DNA of 64,000 nt from Plectrocnemia conspersa (Eukaryota > Arthropoda > Insecta > Trichoptera > Polycentropodidae). Location of the stretch: assembly GCA_009617715.1 (NCBI GenBank), contig VTFK01000191.1, positions 806,001 to 870,000 of the forward strand, read 5' to 3'. Below, one piece after another: positions 39,501 through 52,497 of this stretch. The notes beneath the pieces were generated by a model. That model saw only the letters and a list, made by a program, of their open reading frames with translations. It did no database searches and was not told where the DNA came from. The position numbers were made by a program, and so were the translations under genes. The stretch's first letter is position 1. Every line of letters starts with the position of its first letter.

Positions 39501-42500
39501 TTAAAATAAATAAATGCAAACGATTTCCGACGTCCGTTAAAAACATAATAGTGATAAAATAATACGTCTGAAGTGAAAGCGAAAATTTGTGAAACTACCA
39601 GAAAATGTGATAAAAATACGTATAAAGATGTGATAGGCGGTCGTAAGTTTTATTTCATGATCTGGATAACCGGTTTAAGTTATAAGATGCTGACAAAACT
39701 GAAATGGAAAAAAAGGATAAGTAGAATCGTATCATTGAGGGTCAATGAAAATTTTTTTATTAGCTGAATATCTTAAAATATATAAATTTTAATAACTGTA
39801 TTAATTTAAGACTATCATTTAATATAAATGATACAACAAATTAGTGTGTGTTTAGTAAAATATAAAATTATCAATAATATTTATGAATTTAAAATTCGAA
39901 TAATGATTCTTACTAGTATTTTAGTTGTATTTGAAAAGTCTGCTTAACCATAGAATATAATAATATAAATGGTTTAAAATAGAAAAATATTTTATTTAAT
40001 CTTTCATACAAGCTTTTCACTAGAAAATTGTAGTATTTTTTTTAATACAGCTCAATTATTAGCAGTGACTTTTGTATAATTTAAAAAATATGTGTGCATT
40101 TTATCGCTCTTTTTATTTTTCACTGTAAATATATTTATCTTTATTTTTATTTCTTATCCTTATGTATTATTTTTCAGTCTGAATATATTTATCGCCCAAT
40201 TTATTTTTCAGTATAAATATCTTTGTAAAAATATAAAAAAATACGTTCACCTGGTACATATTTTCATTTGCTAGGAAATTTAAAAGACGTAGGGTTTGAA
40301 TCGAAAATCACTTTAAAGCCATATAAAATAATTATTTTTCCCGGAACACAATGAATGTCACGATCTATAAACATAATAACACAGACATCTCCATTGAGAG
40401 AAATAATAAAACAATTTCTTTACGTCACAGCAAATAACGTTAGTGGTGGAACGTGGAACTTTGATGCATATGTAGACTAATTTGAGAGCTCAAAACATTA
40501 TCAGAAGATGATGAGTTTCTAACACCCCCTCGATAATACCCTTCGTTAAAACTAGATGCAAAAGTTAAGAGGTAAAAGCAAACATCAACCGCATTATGTG
40601 CGACGTTAAATTGAATTACTAATCGAGTTTCCGATTTGCCGGAAATTAGTATTGATTCGATCTAAATCGGATTAAGATATATGTATGTAGACTTAATCTT
40701 TAATCAGATATTTGGGTGGCTCTAAAACCGCATATTATTAATATCATAGTTTGTACATATGAGAAGTTGTTTATTATTATAAATTTAAAAAATTAAATGA
40801 GTTTTACTAACATGAATAATAAATAAAACATTGAGATATTTTAATACTTTTAATTTTATTTAACTATTAAATATATATATTTTTTTAATTATATATGTTT
40901 ATATTTTTAGATATTACTATAAACTAATTATAAAATATAATATCATTAAAAGCCCTTCGTTTTCAACTTCACAGAGCCGAGCTTTTTCTAGGCAGTGTTC
41001 CATGACAATTTTTAATGTTTCTGCCTCTAAAACCTTTAAAGATTAGATATGTATTTAATTTTAAATAGTTATAATGAAATACGTATACATATAGTTGTTA
41101 TTAATAAAAACTCAAAAATAATATTTTTAACGATGATAAAACAGAATTTTTTTTCCATGAATATTTTAACTTGTTCGCAGCAAACTTATAATTGTCACTT
41201 TAAAAAGTCGGTATAAATCTTCACAACACTTGATCTTTATACATATTTTTTTTATATTTTAAAATTTATTTTGACTTAAAATTTATTTAAATACACTTAC
41301 TCAATCATATTATACATTGTAATTTATTGTATATTTATTTAAAATTCGATGAAGATATTTAATTATGTACATTTTTGTATCGTTAAAAATATCAATTGCA
41401 ATGTTAACTAATTAACCACGAAGTTTGAGTGTACATTTCTGTTGGGAGTATTCTGTTGGGATTTACGCGCAACTCTCTTAACATACTAATGCATATGCAT
41501 TAAACAAAATTTAATTAAAAAGTACGGCTTCACACATTTCATTCAATATACGGCTTCGGAATTTAATTTTAATATTCTAGTCGCACCGAGGGTCGCCGAT
41601 TATCCCTTTCGGCTTATTAGAGCCGTAGCGAAAGTACTGAATTTTAATAACGGAAACTATGAAGTAAATAAACACATACACTAAATAAAGTGGCTTTTGT
41701 AAATAGCCGAAGTTGAAAGCGCGGCTGTTTACGGAGATAGCTGGAAATTATTAGCGTTAAAGTGATATTTTTGCTCACACGACACGGCAATATAAATGCT
41801 AATTTCGTATTACACTTTAGGGTAAAAATTCAACTATGTTGACTTTAAACATTATGATCATACACACGAAACTATAACTTTAATTACAGTCATTAGATCA
41901 TGGTGTGTTATACCATTTTAGTTTGAATAGCCTTAAATTCTGGGAAAGGTATCAAAACGCGGAAACTGTTCACAGACATACTACATTTGAATAATAATAT
42001 GATTAGTTTGCAGAACGGTGTAATAACACGAGAGGAAGTGATAGGTATTAATTTAGCGCAGCTTCTACAAACGTTATGTAGAGTATTTGCTGGTAATACA
42101 ATAATATACAAATATAATTATATATGAAGGTAGATAGAATTATTATCAAAACAAACCAAATTATTTCATATTGTTTCTGTATCTACAAAGCTATGTGATT
42201 GTTTTATTGAATGATAAAACATTTTATAATATCACTTTGCAGCACATATACGATATTCTTAATTCCAACATCATAGAAGTCTCAAGTCTGCCCTTAAAAC
42301 GATTCTTATGTGCTTATCGTGCGTATATTATTTTTACAAATATATCTCTTATACTTATAAGCTAATTTTAATAGCATTTCGTAACAAATTTATAATTATT
42401 AATTTTATATTAAAAGTTATTAATTAACCATTTATTATTGAAAAAATATTTCTCTTTAAGAATTGAAAATATATTGTTACTAGTCAGACGTTACTTATAT

Positions 42501-43289
42501 ATTGAGATTTATTTTTTATATAATATTATTATATTAACATAAAGTATTAGAAACATGTTAGCCATTTTAACTTTATACATAATTGTGTTTTTTTGCTTTA
42601 AATTAATCTATATTATTAATGTTATATACATTACATAAAATTGCGTTCACTACGCAGCAATTGTGGCATTATATAATATTATTTATACACGTGTACGTAA
42701 CACGTGTATGTTATAAATTGATACAATAAGTACACATCAACAATATTTACTGGAGTCTAAAAAACATAAAACACTGATCTCTAGCATCAATGCCTTTGGC
42801 AATTCGACAAAAATGTTTGCCATGTTTAAAAATATATGCGAAGGATTTCGATAAATTAAATTATATATTAATCTTATATTATAATTACTAATCTGACATA
42901 CACTTATGACAGAAAGACACTATTGTCTATATTCGGGTATATCATTTCATAGATTAATATACTTGACAGTATCCATTAACAATTCGATCGTGGTTGACTG
43001 ATTGTTGAAAAAACATATTTATTATTACCCTCTATTTACGCATTTTATGCCCACATATATTCATATACCAGAAATAAAATCGATGTCAAGAAGAAACGAG
43101 ATCTAATAAAGAAAAAATATTGGAGCAGATTTGTATATAAATTCTATTTATAAGAATACAATAATTAATTAATCTTGGTAGATAAGTAGTGGATATTTTT
43201 GTTATGCAGTATAATAATTAAAGTAATTATATACTAGCACAATTGGTCAGTGGTATAAGTTATTGAATAATATGAAGCGTACAGGTCGT

Positions 43290-43520
43290 ACAATGTATAG
43301 TCTAGTTCGGTTTTGTACCGCATAATATACACCTTCGTGCGCGAAAACTGTATACCCACTCCGCACGTGCGAGAGATTAGTAGGAATGCAGCGTTTTTTA
43401 GTCAGTTGCTAGATTCGTGGGTGCAGTTCGCTGGAATTCAGACGCATGTATGGCGTGTCTCTTGATGTATATGTACCATTAAAAGAACTGTGTCAATTGT
43501 ATCTGAAAGATTATTAGATA
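43290..43520 (+). promoter_or_regulatory. Possible initiator-type promoter patch
   Basis: A GC-richer island in AT-rich DNA contains CGTGCGCGAAAACTG, CCGCACGTGCGAG and then TTTTTTAGTCAGTTGC. The TCAGT word at 43402-43406 fits the arthropod initiator, with the start at about 43404. The downstream promoter element expected 28-33 bases further on is not present. No coding exon follows within reach, so this would be a 5' untranslated exon or a non-coding transcript. Speculative. Confidence 0.25.
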
Positions 43521-44760
43521 ATTATAATTATATTTAATTATCACAAATTGGAGCTTCCTAGCTGCTCCTAATCTCACGGATGAATATCGTGGTGAATATC
43601 AAATCAATTAATCGTGATATAGTGATGTATTCAGATAACGAGATTATGTTTCAAATTTATATAATACAATATACTGTATGCACGTGTGCATGTGTGTATT
43701 ACATAAAATATGTAAATACAATAAGGATATTTTAATGAAGTTAATTGTTAACATTACACAAAATCTCCTAAGGTTAATTATGCCTATGTTATGCGGTACG
43801 GTTAACGGATATAAGAGATTACGCGGATTTACAATATCAAAGGTCTGAATATAAAATACCTTAAATTTTTGATAATTTATGATATAATGCGTGCAGATTA
43901 GTAGCTATGTTTTAATTTGTTTAGTAGTAGTTCATTAAAAAATAGATTCTTATGTATCAAAAACTAAAAATACATTCTTTTGTTAATTATTTTTTACATA
44001 GTTACCGTTTTATTTAATAATGTAAGTTGATTTTTTTACAATCGTTTTATATTCTTCATTAAAATATTCATTATATTATTTTATTCTCTAGAATAGAATA
44101 GTTCTAACAGAGACAAGCAAAGATGCACTTTCTTATTTAATCTATCTTGTTTGATTATTATATTAAGGTTAGCAAAATAATAGTATGTACGTAGTATTTC
44201 AATATTGAACACCATAATACATAACGTGTTTCATAAAAAGAAAAATTAGTACACAATTTAAATAACATTTTAGTTACAAAGTAGATATAATATATTAGAA
44301 TCTTTTCGACATTCATTGTTATTTTCTGTCGTTTTCAGTCCTCTTCTTAAGTGTCGTGTCGGGGTTTTAGATTTCCAAAGAAATTTAGTACGTTTAATGT
44401 GACTTTGTGAACAAAATGAAAGCTTTATACGAAAGACATTGATAATATTATAATATTATATTATTATAATTAATAATATAATAGCAAAATGTTAATCTAA
44501 AAACAACGGTACAGCTGACGTGCTTTTGCTACATGCACCGTAATAATAACATCATAAACAACATAATAGTTAATGAATATAATAACGTAATAGTTTAATG
44601 AATAACTAAAAGAAGCAACATTTAAAAAGTATGAATATTACTTGTAAGGTAATAATTAAATGATTTAAGGTAAAGTCAAATGGTAAAGAAATTGAATTCA
44701 TTAAAATATCAAGAAACTTGTTAAAAAAATATTTCAATTAAAGATAGTTAATGTTAACGT
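43521..44760. other. Non-coding stretch; no gene seen
   Basis: AT-rich DNA without recognised features except small TATA-like runs and a short palindromic AT cluster at 44440-44480. Confidence 0.5.
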
Positions 44761-44768
44761 TAATGTTA

Positions 44769-44925
44769 AATTCTGCTAGTATTTTGATGATCTCAACATT
44801 ATATCTGTATTTAAAATACATTTCATCGCTTTTTTGTTCATCGACAAGTTAAAAAATAAAGTTTTACGAAGCTTTATTTTTTAATACGTATATAATGTTG
44901 AGATCCTCAAAATACTAGCAGAATT
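44769..44925. mobile_element. Foldback element with 44-bp terminal inverted repeats
   Basis: The left arm (44769-44812) and the inverse of the right arm (44881-44925) share AATTCTGCTAGTATTTTGA, GATCTCAACATTATAT and GTATT, with only a few differences. Inside lies a second perfect hairpin, TTAAAAAATAAAG (44849-44861) against CTTTATTTTTTAA (44872-44884). TTAA occurs at both outer edges (44766-44769 and 44924-44927) but overlaps the arms unevenly, so a TTAA target duplication is only a possibility. It looks like a small non-autonomous DNA element of unassigned superfamily. Confidence 0.65.
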
Positions 44926-45161
44926 AAAATGGTTTAGTATTAGGCAATAAGTACATATGTGTATAAATTTATTTCTTTCTTTATTTAAATTAGATGTTAT
45001 TTTTTTACTAAAATATGGCTAAAAACTAATTATATTGTAGAATAAAATAGATTCATGGTATAAAGTTGAGCGTCAATATTTCGAGTTCGGCGCTTCAGTT
45101 GAATGTCTTCAAAAAAGTAAATTTAAGGACAACAAAATAGAAAATAAGGAAGTAGAACTAT

Positions 45162-45889
45162 ACATGGGACACGCACATCCAAGTGGTAATAGAAAATATC
45201 GAAAGAACCTTGTTGAAACATCATATTCGACCGATTTTTCAATCTAATAACAAAATTGGTTCGATGCTTCCCAATGGAAAAACATGTAATAAAAAATAAA
45301 TCCCAAGGAGTGTATCAAATTTTGTGTGCAGATTGCTATAAAGACTATATAGGACAATCAAATAAACGCATCGCAAACCGACAAAAATAACACAAAATTG
45401 CAGTCAAAAAGTTGAAGAGTAATTCTGCTTTGGCAGACCATAGACCATTTTAATGAAGACTTCAAAATCGACTTCAATAGTACGAGGACTATTGTTAATA
45501 TAAAAAGTCCGTTTGTTCGCACAAAAAGCGAAGCAGTGAAAATTTAAGTCCATAAAAATATGGCGTTGAACATTCAAGATGATAGCGTAATGAACTCAAA
45601 GTTCTGGCTTCCGATGTCGGAATCGATTAGAGCGACAAAATCACATAAAATTACCACCGATCTAATCACCACACAATTAAACAAACACATTAATACGGAC
45701 ACAAATGATGCGGCCACTGCAAAAAAAAACAATTAATGAAGGGCATTATTCCTAACCCATCGCAAGTGCGTCAATATATGACAAGGTCAAGGACGAGAGC
45801 GACATTTTTTGAAAATTCGTGACTATGACAGGAGTATTACTGCCGAAATATTGAACAGTTAATTCTAATTGCGATGGATCCTGCGATTT

Positions 45890-45896
<7 letters not shown>
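45162..45896 (+). pseudogene. Penelope-like retroelement: decayed GIY-YIG endonuclease region and 3' end
   Basis: The intact protein of this class joins a reverse transcriptase to a GIY-YIG endonuclease. Seen here is the C-terminal part only. A linker, with HHIRPIFQSNNKIGSML, covers about 45162-45293. After a frame change comes GVYQILCADCYKDYIGQSNK (45307-45366), holding the G-x-Y and YIG motifs with the Cys-x2-Cys between them that marks Penelope-like enzymes. Next is SALADH, then DFNSTRTIVN, SPFVRTKSEAVKI and NSKFWLPM, matching the usual C-terminal order. Stops occur at 45388 and within the later blocks, and there are at least two frameshifts, so it is dead. Its 3' end passes into a (TA)n array. 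The upstream reverse transcriptase is missing, consistent with 5' truncation. Confidence 0.85.

Positions 45897-45974
<78 letters not shown>
45897..45974. repeat. (TA)n microsatellite abutting the Penelope-like 3' end
   Basis: About 78 bp of nearly pure TA repeat, directly downstream of the retroelement tail word TGCGATTTTATATA. Confidence 0.95.
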
Positions 45975-45977
<3 letters not shown>

Positions 45978-48900
45978 ATAAATTAAATATAAATATGTAT
46001 ATATATACATATATTATATTATAAAATAAAATATTAATCTCCATAATAATATCTGCTTTTATGTCTTACGCCAAAGCTCTAGAACTAGATCAAAGGACTT
46101 ATTATATAAAATATAGTAATTAGTTCAAATAGAACAATGGGATGTTTGTACATTTAGAATAATCTTCAACGCGTAGTGTTTCATATATATATTTAGATAT
46201 TATTAAATAGAGCAGAGAAGATAATATAATGAAAATATTTACAATACATATTTAATGAAATATTATAATAATTATATTCACTATTTTAGTTATCGGTGCC
46301 CTGTTACAGCTAGCTGTTATGTGATGATAGACTTTTAATATTTTGAAATTTGTTCTTATTTTTAATTAGGGTTTTACATATTCAATCTTAAGATTTAGGG
46401 ATTAAATCTGTCTTCATATAAGTATGAAAATCAAATTTTAAATTGGAATTAATAAGAAAGGACGATTAATTAATTGAAATATTTTAGCCATACAATTTAT
46501 CAATTTTGGTAATTTAATATTATATTTTAATCAACATAAAAATTATTTACTAACAAAACTAAGGTTATTAATGTTGTGATCGTTAAGTCTGATTTTTAGA
46601 TGAGTTAAAAATATATCTTCTATAAAATATGAGTCTATAATTGAGGGCAGGTTTTTAGTTAATATAGCGGTAAAAAGTTTTGTTATCTTATCTCAAAAGT
46701 ACCGAGTTTCACTTTGCGATTATTATTATATTAACTTTCTAATATTTCTTACTACTTTATTGAGCTGTAAAAGTAAAAAAAATATGCGATTTTTGTGTAT
46801 TTTTGCCTTTTACTATGCGCTGTTACCAGCTAGACTAAAAGGCGATACAACATTTGTTTTGCAAAAGTAATTAATATATATTAAGTTGGCAATGCTTTTA
46901 CTTAGTAAAAGCATATATTAATAAATAACTTACTCGATTATCTTTTGTATGTATATAACAAATGACTTAGGTTCAATAAAAAACGTTTGCCTAATTTATT
47001 ACACAGTAAAACATAAAAAAATATAAAATATTTAAAATTTAATTAAATATTGCGGAAAATCTTGAGATAATAAGTGTTTTTTAGGGTATATAAAATCGGT
47101 TAAATATACTGAGATTCCATTAAATTTTATTTCTGAAATAAAAACTTAAGTTTTTATTAAGCTATGGTATTAGCTTGTGTTGTAACTTTTTATTATTACT
47201 GTTTATGTAAATTCTTATAAACACAATTTCAGATCATGGTATTAAAAAAATATATTGTAGCTTATTTGCTTATGATTGTGATACGAATTTTATGGGATAT
47301 TTTTTATGCTTTATCTTTCCAGATTATAAAAATAAAGCTATGTTTACTTTTGTAAATAAAAAATCGAAAAATTTACACACAATTTTAATAACATCGTTTC
47401 ATTTGACTTTTCATCATAACTCTTTAATTCTTTTGCTAGGTATTAACTACATAAAAAATACAAAAAATTTCAGCGTTGTTTTATATTAAACTTGGGTGCC
47501 AAAATAGCACATGCGAGTTTAATTCATTAACCTTTGTGAAGCTTAAATATAAATAAAGGGCTGCTAAAAAAATCTAAAATAAAATCATTTAGGACTTAAT
47601 TTATAGTCTAGATTTGACGGTGCACATATGTATATAAATTATACACATAATATGCTGTATAATTTATTCAATTTCGACTCATTTAAATTGTGGCTTTATA
47701 TTTATTTATCAAAATTATAAAATAAAGTGTCTAGAACAGCTGGTATCCGAGCTCAGAGTGATTCAGCGGGAAGCTTTGAAAACGAGAATAGATTGCCCTT
47801 TCAGAGGTAAACATACGAGTGTCTTGCTTTGTGAGAGTTCTTATCGTGTCTTTTGTTTTAGAAGGCAAAAGTCGGCGAGCTCTATCGTGGGAGCTAGATG
47901 GGCTTATGTAAAACAAAAACCCTTAAACGTGGCCTTAGTGCTCAGATTGGCACACTTCACTCACTTGTCTAAAATTTACGAAACGAAAGCTACTGACATT
48001 TTTGATTAATTTAAAATCGGGTAATTATGACCTTACTGCTTAGTTTGGGGAGTCATGTTAATCTAATATAAAGCACATATACACGTACACAAACAAAATG
48101 CAGCATTAGCATAATATATTTTGCTTAAAGCAATTACTTATATTGTAGATTGGAAGGGGAGTTAAAATTCTACATCAACTTAGGTGTTTTAATATTTCAA
48201 TCGTGTGGAAGATATTGGAATTTATAAATAAAATACATATTATAATTCTAAACAACCACCTCAAAGTAGATTAAACTATAAATTTCTTATCTCATGTGCG
48301 AATATCAAAAAGTTTAATAGAATAATATTTCCATAGTAAATTGTAACTTATAAACTGAAATTATTTTTATAATTAAATATAACATGTGCGTGTATCATAA
48401 AAACAAGAAAGGTCATTATTTTTCGCAACTCTATTATCATACATACTTTCTTTATGTCAAATTAGTATTATATTATACTTTTATATATGACATTATTTTC
48501 ACGAAAAAATGTGAACTGAAAATTTGACTAGTTAGATATATTTATTTCATTTTTTTAAAGACTCGATTCTTATTACAATGTTTATCGCATTAATTATATT
48601 AAAATTCTACCATTTCTAGGTAATGAATACATATGTTTTTAGAGTATAGTTATAAAAATATTTTAGTGTATTTCGAAAACAGCGAAACCAAAGTTAAGAG
48701 CATCGTTTAAACATTTATTAATTGGTCAGAATTAGATAATGTTGATTCCACTAGCCTTTAACAAGCATTTATAACTTGAAGACAACTAGCTTAATACCCA
48801 ATATTTTATTATGTATATTTATATTTTTTCCCAGTCTTATATTAATTATTGTATATAGCTTAAATGTTAATTTTAGTTGGTCCGCAACATGGCATATATA

Positions 48901-50070
48901 TTTTATTTATATATTTTCTCGCAACTGTTTTATGATTTACACGAAGTTACTATATTCAAAGCTCAAATTAAAACACGTATTCACAAATGGTTTTGTGAGT
49001 TTTATTACTTTTAATCAAACTTTTTGCTTTCGTTGTTCTGCTACTCATGTACAGCCATCGTCTCATATGTCTCATAACATAATAAGCATTCCGAGTATAT
49101 ATTTAAATAAATGTATACAAAAATGTAACGGTACTTACTTTAGAAACATATAACATAGTATCAATATAAGTTATTTTTGCCAATATGCCATATAATGGTT
49201 ACATACGATTTATAAAATTCAATTTTGCGCATGAGATTTTTTTTATTAGTAGTATAAAATTATGGTGAAATATTGTTTCAGGGTCAACTTATAAATTCCG
49301 CTACGGGATCGACCTGTGTGGAATCCATGATTTAAATAGGTAATAATTTTTTTTTTCATAATATAAGCATAAAAAAGGACAGTAAGAGCACATAGTATTA
49401 TGTTCATCTAAATTATGCATGCTATCCCATGTATAAAATATATATTCTTTCTTGTAAATATGTAGGTACCTTATCCAAATATTTACAAAGCAAGACATTT
49501 AATGATGTACTTTTAATATAAAAAATGAATCGTTTAGTTACTCATACCTATGTAAAAGTTCATTATGTTATGTGTATGTAAATATTTACTTTTTATGTTC
49601 TAGTAGGTCTAAGCATATTTTATACATAAGGTCGCACATATTTGATCTCTTTGCTTATGATTCCTGTAAACATCTTTAGATATTCTAAACTGTAATACTA
49701 ACCTGGTATTTCAACTAGTATGGTTGTAATTAAAATAAATTAAAAATACATACTCATATACATGTGTATATATATTCTATTATTATATTTAATTTAGTAT
49801 GAAATTGAGCGAAAAAGCAATTTATTTAATTCTGTGATCATTGATTCATATCTAAAGCTATCTAATTACTTGAGAGCAATATACTTATTTTTCAAAAACA
49901 AAGTATATCATAGCTGTGTCAAAGACAGAAATTATTAAAAAGTATATTAAAACTATTCAACAGAATCAGTAATATTACATAAAAAAAATATAATTTAATA
50001 TGCTTTAAACTATAAAGGATTTTTACTTACGCACATTTATAAATATAAACATAAGGCAAATTTGCATAAT
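45975..50070. other. Non-coding stretch with one GC-richer block; no gene proven
   Basis: Mostly AT-rich. The block 47730-48010 is more balanced. It holds an 83-codon frame (47758-48009) in which an AGAG/GTAAAC donor-like and a TTTTGTTTTAG acceptor-like site enclose a 63-bp would-be intron. The peptide is unknown. The 125-codon frame at 48776-49153 begins with TTG and is AT-biased, so it is not called. Confidence 0.4.
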
Positions 50071-50071
50071 A

Positions 50072-50494
50072 ATGGCGTTGTGCCTTGAAGCGAGTTCAGG
50101 AATTGATCTGAAACGAAATAAAATACATTACGCTCCCTCAAAGAGGTGTTCTCTGACAAAATATAATTTGGAAAGTAAAATTAAAGTCTCATATTTCCCC
50201 GGAAAAGATGCGTTGTATAAACCCAGGTTAGTATCAAGTGTTTTCTTCCATTTAATACGCCCTTATTGTAACTGCTTTCAGCGAAAATTCAATATAAATA
50301 TCAACATTGTGTACTGTTTATTTATTTATTCGAGAATGAAATTGTTTTATTTAACAATAAACGAAATTCATAAAAATAATCTTGCCTTAAACACCAATAT
50401 GTATGTACACAAATTAGTATTATTGCTGATTTTCCATTGCTTTAGTAATTTACAAATTATCTCAATTCTACGAGCAAATTACGAATTTTTCTGA
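50072..50494 (+). CDS. Uncertain open frame, 140 codons
   Basis: This is the longest ATG frame in the window. The first 52 codons (begins MALCLEASSGIDLKRNK) have mixed composition and end near a good donor-like CAG/GTTAGT at about 50227; the rest is AT-biased, aromatic-rich and looks like random translation. If real, only 50072-50226 would be an exon spliced onward. I do not recognise the peptide, and no promoter or downstream exon was found. A chance frame or mobile-element relic is at least as likely. Confidence 0.2.
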   Translation: MALCLEASSGIDLKRNKIHYAPSKRCSLTKYNLESKIKVSYFPGKDALYKPRLVSSVFFHLIRPYCNCFQRKFNININIVYCLFIYSRMKLFYLTINEIHKNNLALNTNMYVHKLVLLLIFHCFSNLQIISILRANYEFF

Positions 50495-50815
50495 ATAATA
50501 TATATATATTTATTCATATTTCAATCAAGTATGGTTTAACTTTATAAATTTAATATGTACATATCGTGTAGCAAAATTATTGATTAAACCTTATAAAATA
50601 AATTATACAGCTTATAAATAATGTTGTTCCTCGAATACTATTACTAACGACGGCTGTAACTAAAATTTTAGAATATTTACAGTTAATATGACTGTTGAGC
50701 AAAATGCGATAGTTTAATAGAAAACAGAATAATGATGCTGATTTTTATAACTTGTCATACAAAAAAATTATCATTGATTCTGTAAAAAAGTTTATTGTAT
50801 CTATCCTTCCTTTGT

Positions 50816-51059
50816 AATATTAAATTGCGATAAACACTTACTTTAAACTTTTTATAAAACTCAATCTAATACACAACTTTACATTTAAACATTTGCCATT
50901 TTATACAAATTGCAAATTTTATCGATCCAGTTAAAACCTCTTAGGCAAAAGTTAACGTCTCAAATATTTTCCAAAATATTAAATTCAGATAAACACTTTT
51001 TTTAAACATATTATAGAACTCAATCTAATAAACAACTTTGCATTTAAACATTTGCCATT
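50816..51059 (+). repeat. Direct duplication of about 85 bp
   Basis: Units at 50816-50900 and 50974-51059 share AATATTAAATT, GATAAACACTT, AACTCAATCTAATA, ACAACTTT and CATTTAAACATTTGCCATT in the same order, with scattered substitutions. The period is about 158 bp. Local segmental duplication; no coding. Confidence 0.8.
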
Positions 51060-52379
51060 ACAATAATAAGACCAGTTTTAGTCATCGACAAATACATGTT
51101 TTACTTGAATTCTTATGCAGTAGTACCTGAAATGCCTTCACATATGCTAAATTGGAACGGACAATGATGTCAATATCATTTGCATCAGTAACTGATCCGA
51201 TTGCTTAAATGCTTCTAATTGCTTTAATTATTTTGAAATCTCGAATGACCCATTAAATAGCAGGCACGCGAGAGCATTGCCTTACATCAGTCTCTTAAGG
51301 TTTCTTCTGATATGTGGACAACGGAATTTTATTGATCGTTTCTCTCACTGATTTGTATATTGTTTTTAATATAAAATTGTTGCATTAAAGTAATTAAATA
51401 TACGACACGTGTCTAAGTAGGAGTTATTTCTCGTTTTGATAATCTGTCGCGGAAAGTGTATTTGATACACTATTGAGTGTTCTTCATCGTTAATATTACA
51501 AAATTAACGAGTTTTGACAGAGAGCAAAAAATATTAACAGACATGTATGTTTTGATTTTTTTATGATAAAAATACTGTATATATTTTATTTGCTTTTGTA
51601 TGAAGTTTTTCAGTGAAAATACTAACATATTAATCCCGTTATTGACACAGTTGAGAACAGCTTATAGTTTTTTCAGCTAGAATCAACTTGCTTTGTGGCA
51701 AAAAATGTTGTTTTGTTATCGCTCCTGTTGTTATTTTTTCAACATAATAAAAATATTATTCGCAAAAAGGTAGAATCGTTTCAGGTTTAATGTTTTTTCA
51801 TAGTTTATTTCAACGTTGTGTAAATATTTCATACCAAATAAAATATTATTTTTAATTTACACGTTCGATATAAGCAAAATATTTTGTTTAATAAGCTTGC
51901 TAAAAGAAGTATGTTCGTGCATAAAATGTACCCATTTCTCAATGTAAGCTTTGGAAAACTAGGAAGGCCTTCTTGTTATCCTCGATGTTTACCAACCGTC
52001 AAGGTAAACTAATTCCCAACGGACTCGACAAGTATCACGGGTAAACATAGCGTTTAAAGCTCAAGGATGATTAACTTTATAAAACTAATATATTATGTAA
52101 ATTTTTAAACGTTTTTTAAATTTTTTAGAATAACCGCTGCATTTTTTACTTTATCGTTTACTATTAATTAATATTTGCAGTCTAGATTTTTTCCTTAAAA
52201 TTAATTTAGTTTTTATATATAGTGTATTTAAAAGTTTCTCAGATACATAGTTATTATATGTATAAATCATATTTATGATCAATATTGGCTACGGATGCCA
52301 TCGCGATCTTACTTGTATGTGAGTGTCTGACGTTTCCAAGAGTTTCGGGTTAGTTACTGAGTGACAGAATCAAATGAAT
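51060..52379. other. Non-coding stretch; no gene seen
   Basis: AT-rich. A balanced patch at about 51940-52075 includes GTTTACCAACC...GGTAAAC, a short inverted pair of forkhead-like GTTTAC words. Nothing further can be supported. Confidence 0.45.
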
Positions 52380-52387
52380 TTTCCGTA

Positions 52388-52452
52388 ACGAATAATTCGT
52401 GATCATGGCTGGAGAATCGCAGTCGAAATATAGAATGAAAGTAAGTGAAAAT

Positions 52453-52456
<4 letters not shown>
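52388..52456 (+). mobile_element. Penelope-like element, 3' tail fragment
   Basis: AATTCGTGATCATGGC(T)GGA(G)AATC is shared with the minus-strand tail at 16.4 kb, and the following bases (CGAA, AGAAT, AAAG, ATCGTGAT) keep the same order. Like the other copies it runs directly into a (TA)n array. It contains a 12-codon ATG frame ending in AAA/GTAAGT that mimics a small first exon; the match to the repeat family argues against a gene. Confidence 0.65.

Positions 52457-52493
<37 letters not shown>
52457..52493. repeat. (TA)n microsatellite at a Penelope-like tail
   Basis: A pure TA run of about 37 bp, immediately 3' of the tail fragment. Confidence 0.95.

Positions 52494-52497
<4 letters not shown>

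Larger units (their letters stand above)
27106..43280. other. Long non-coding AT-rich stretch; no gene seen
   Basis: Sixteen kilobases without a supportable exon. Notable contents are the palindromes and hairpins listed separately (27989, 28836, 35654, 36258), a (GA)n patch at about 32765-32780, a GC-richer block at 33340-33760, a coding-like minus-strand frame at about 36336-36548, GC-richer DNA at 37860-38370, three AT-rich near-repeats with TCAGTnTnAATATATTTAT at 40125-40225, and a balanced, regulatory-looking block at 41560-41800. Confidence 0.45.

Noticed and set aside
48776..49153. 125-codon open frame
   Set aside because: It starts with TTG, is rich in Phe, Ile, Tyr and Asn as expected for random AT-rich DNA, and shows no domain, splice context or family pattern.
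52405..52440. A 12-codon ATG frame ending in AAA/GTAAGT, resembling a small first coding exon
   Set aside because: The segment is a copy of the Penelope-like tail also found at 16.4 and 45.8 kb and runs straight into a TA array, so the start codon and donor are better explained as repeat sequence.
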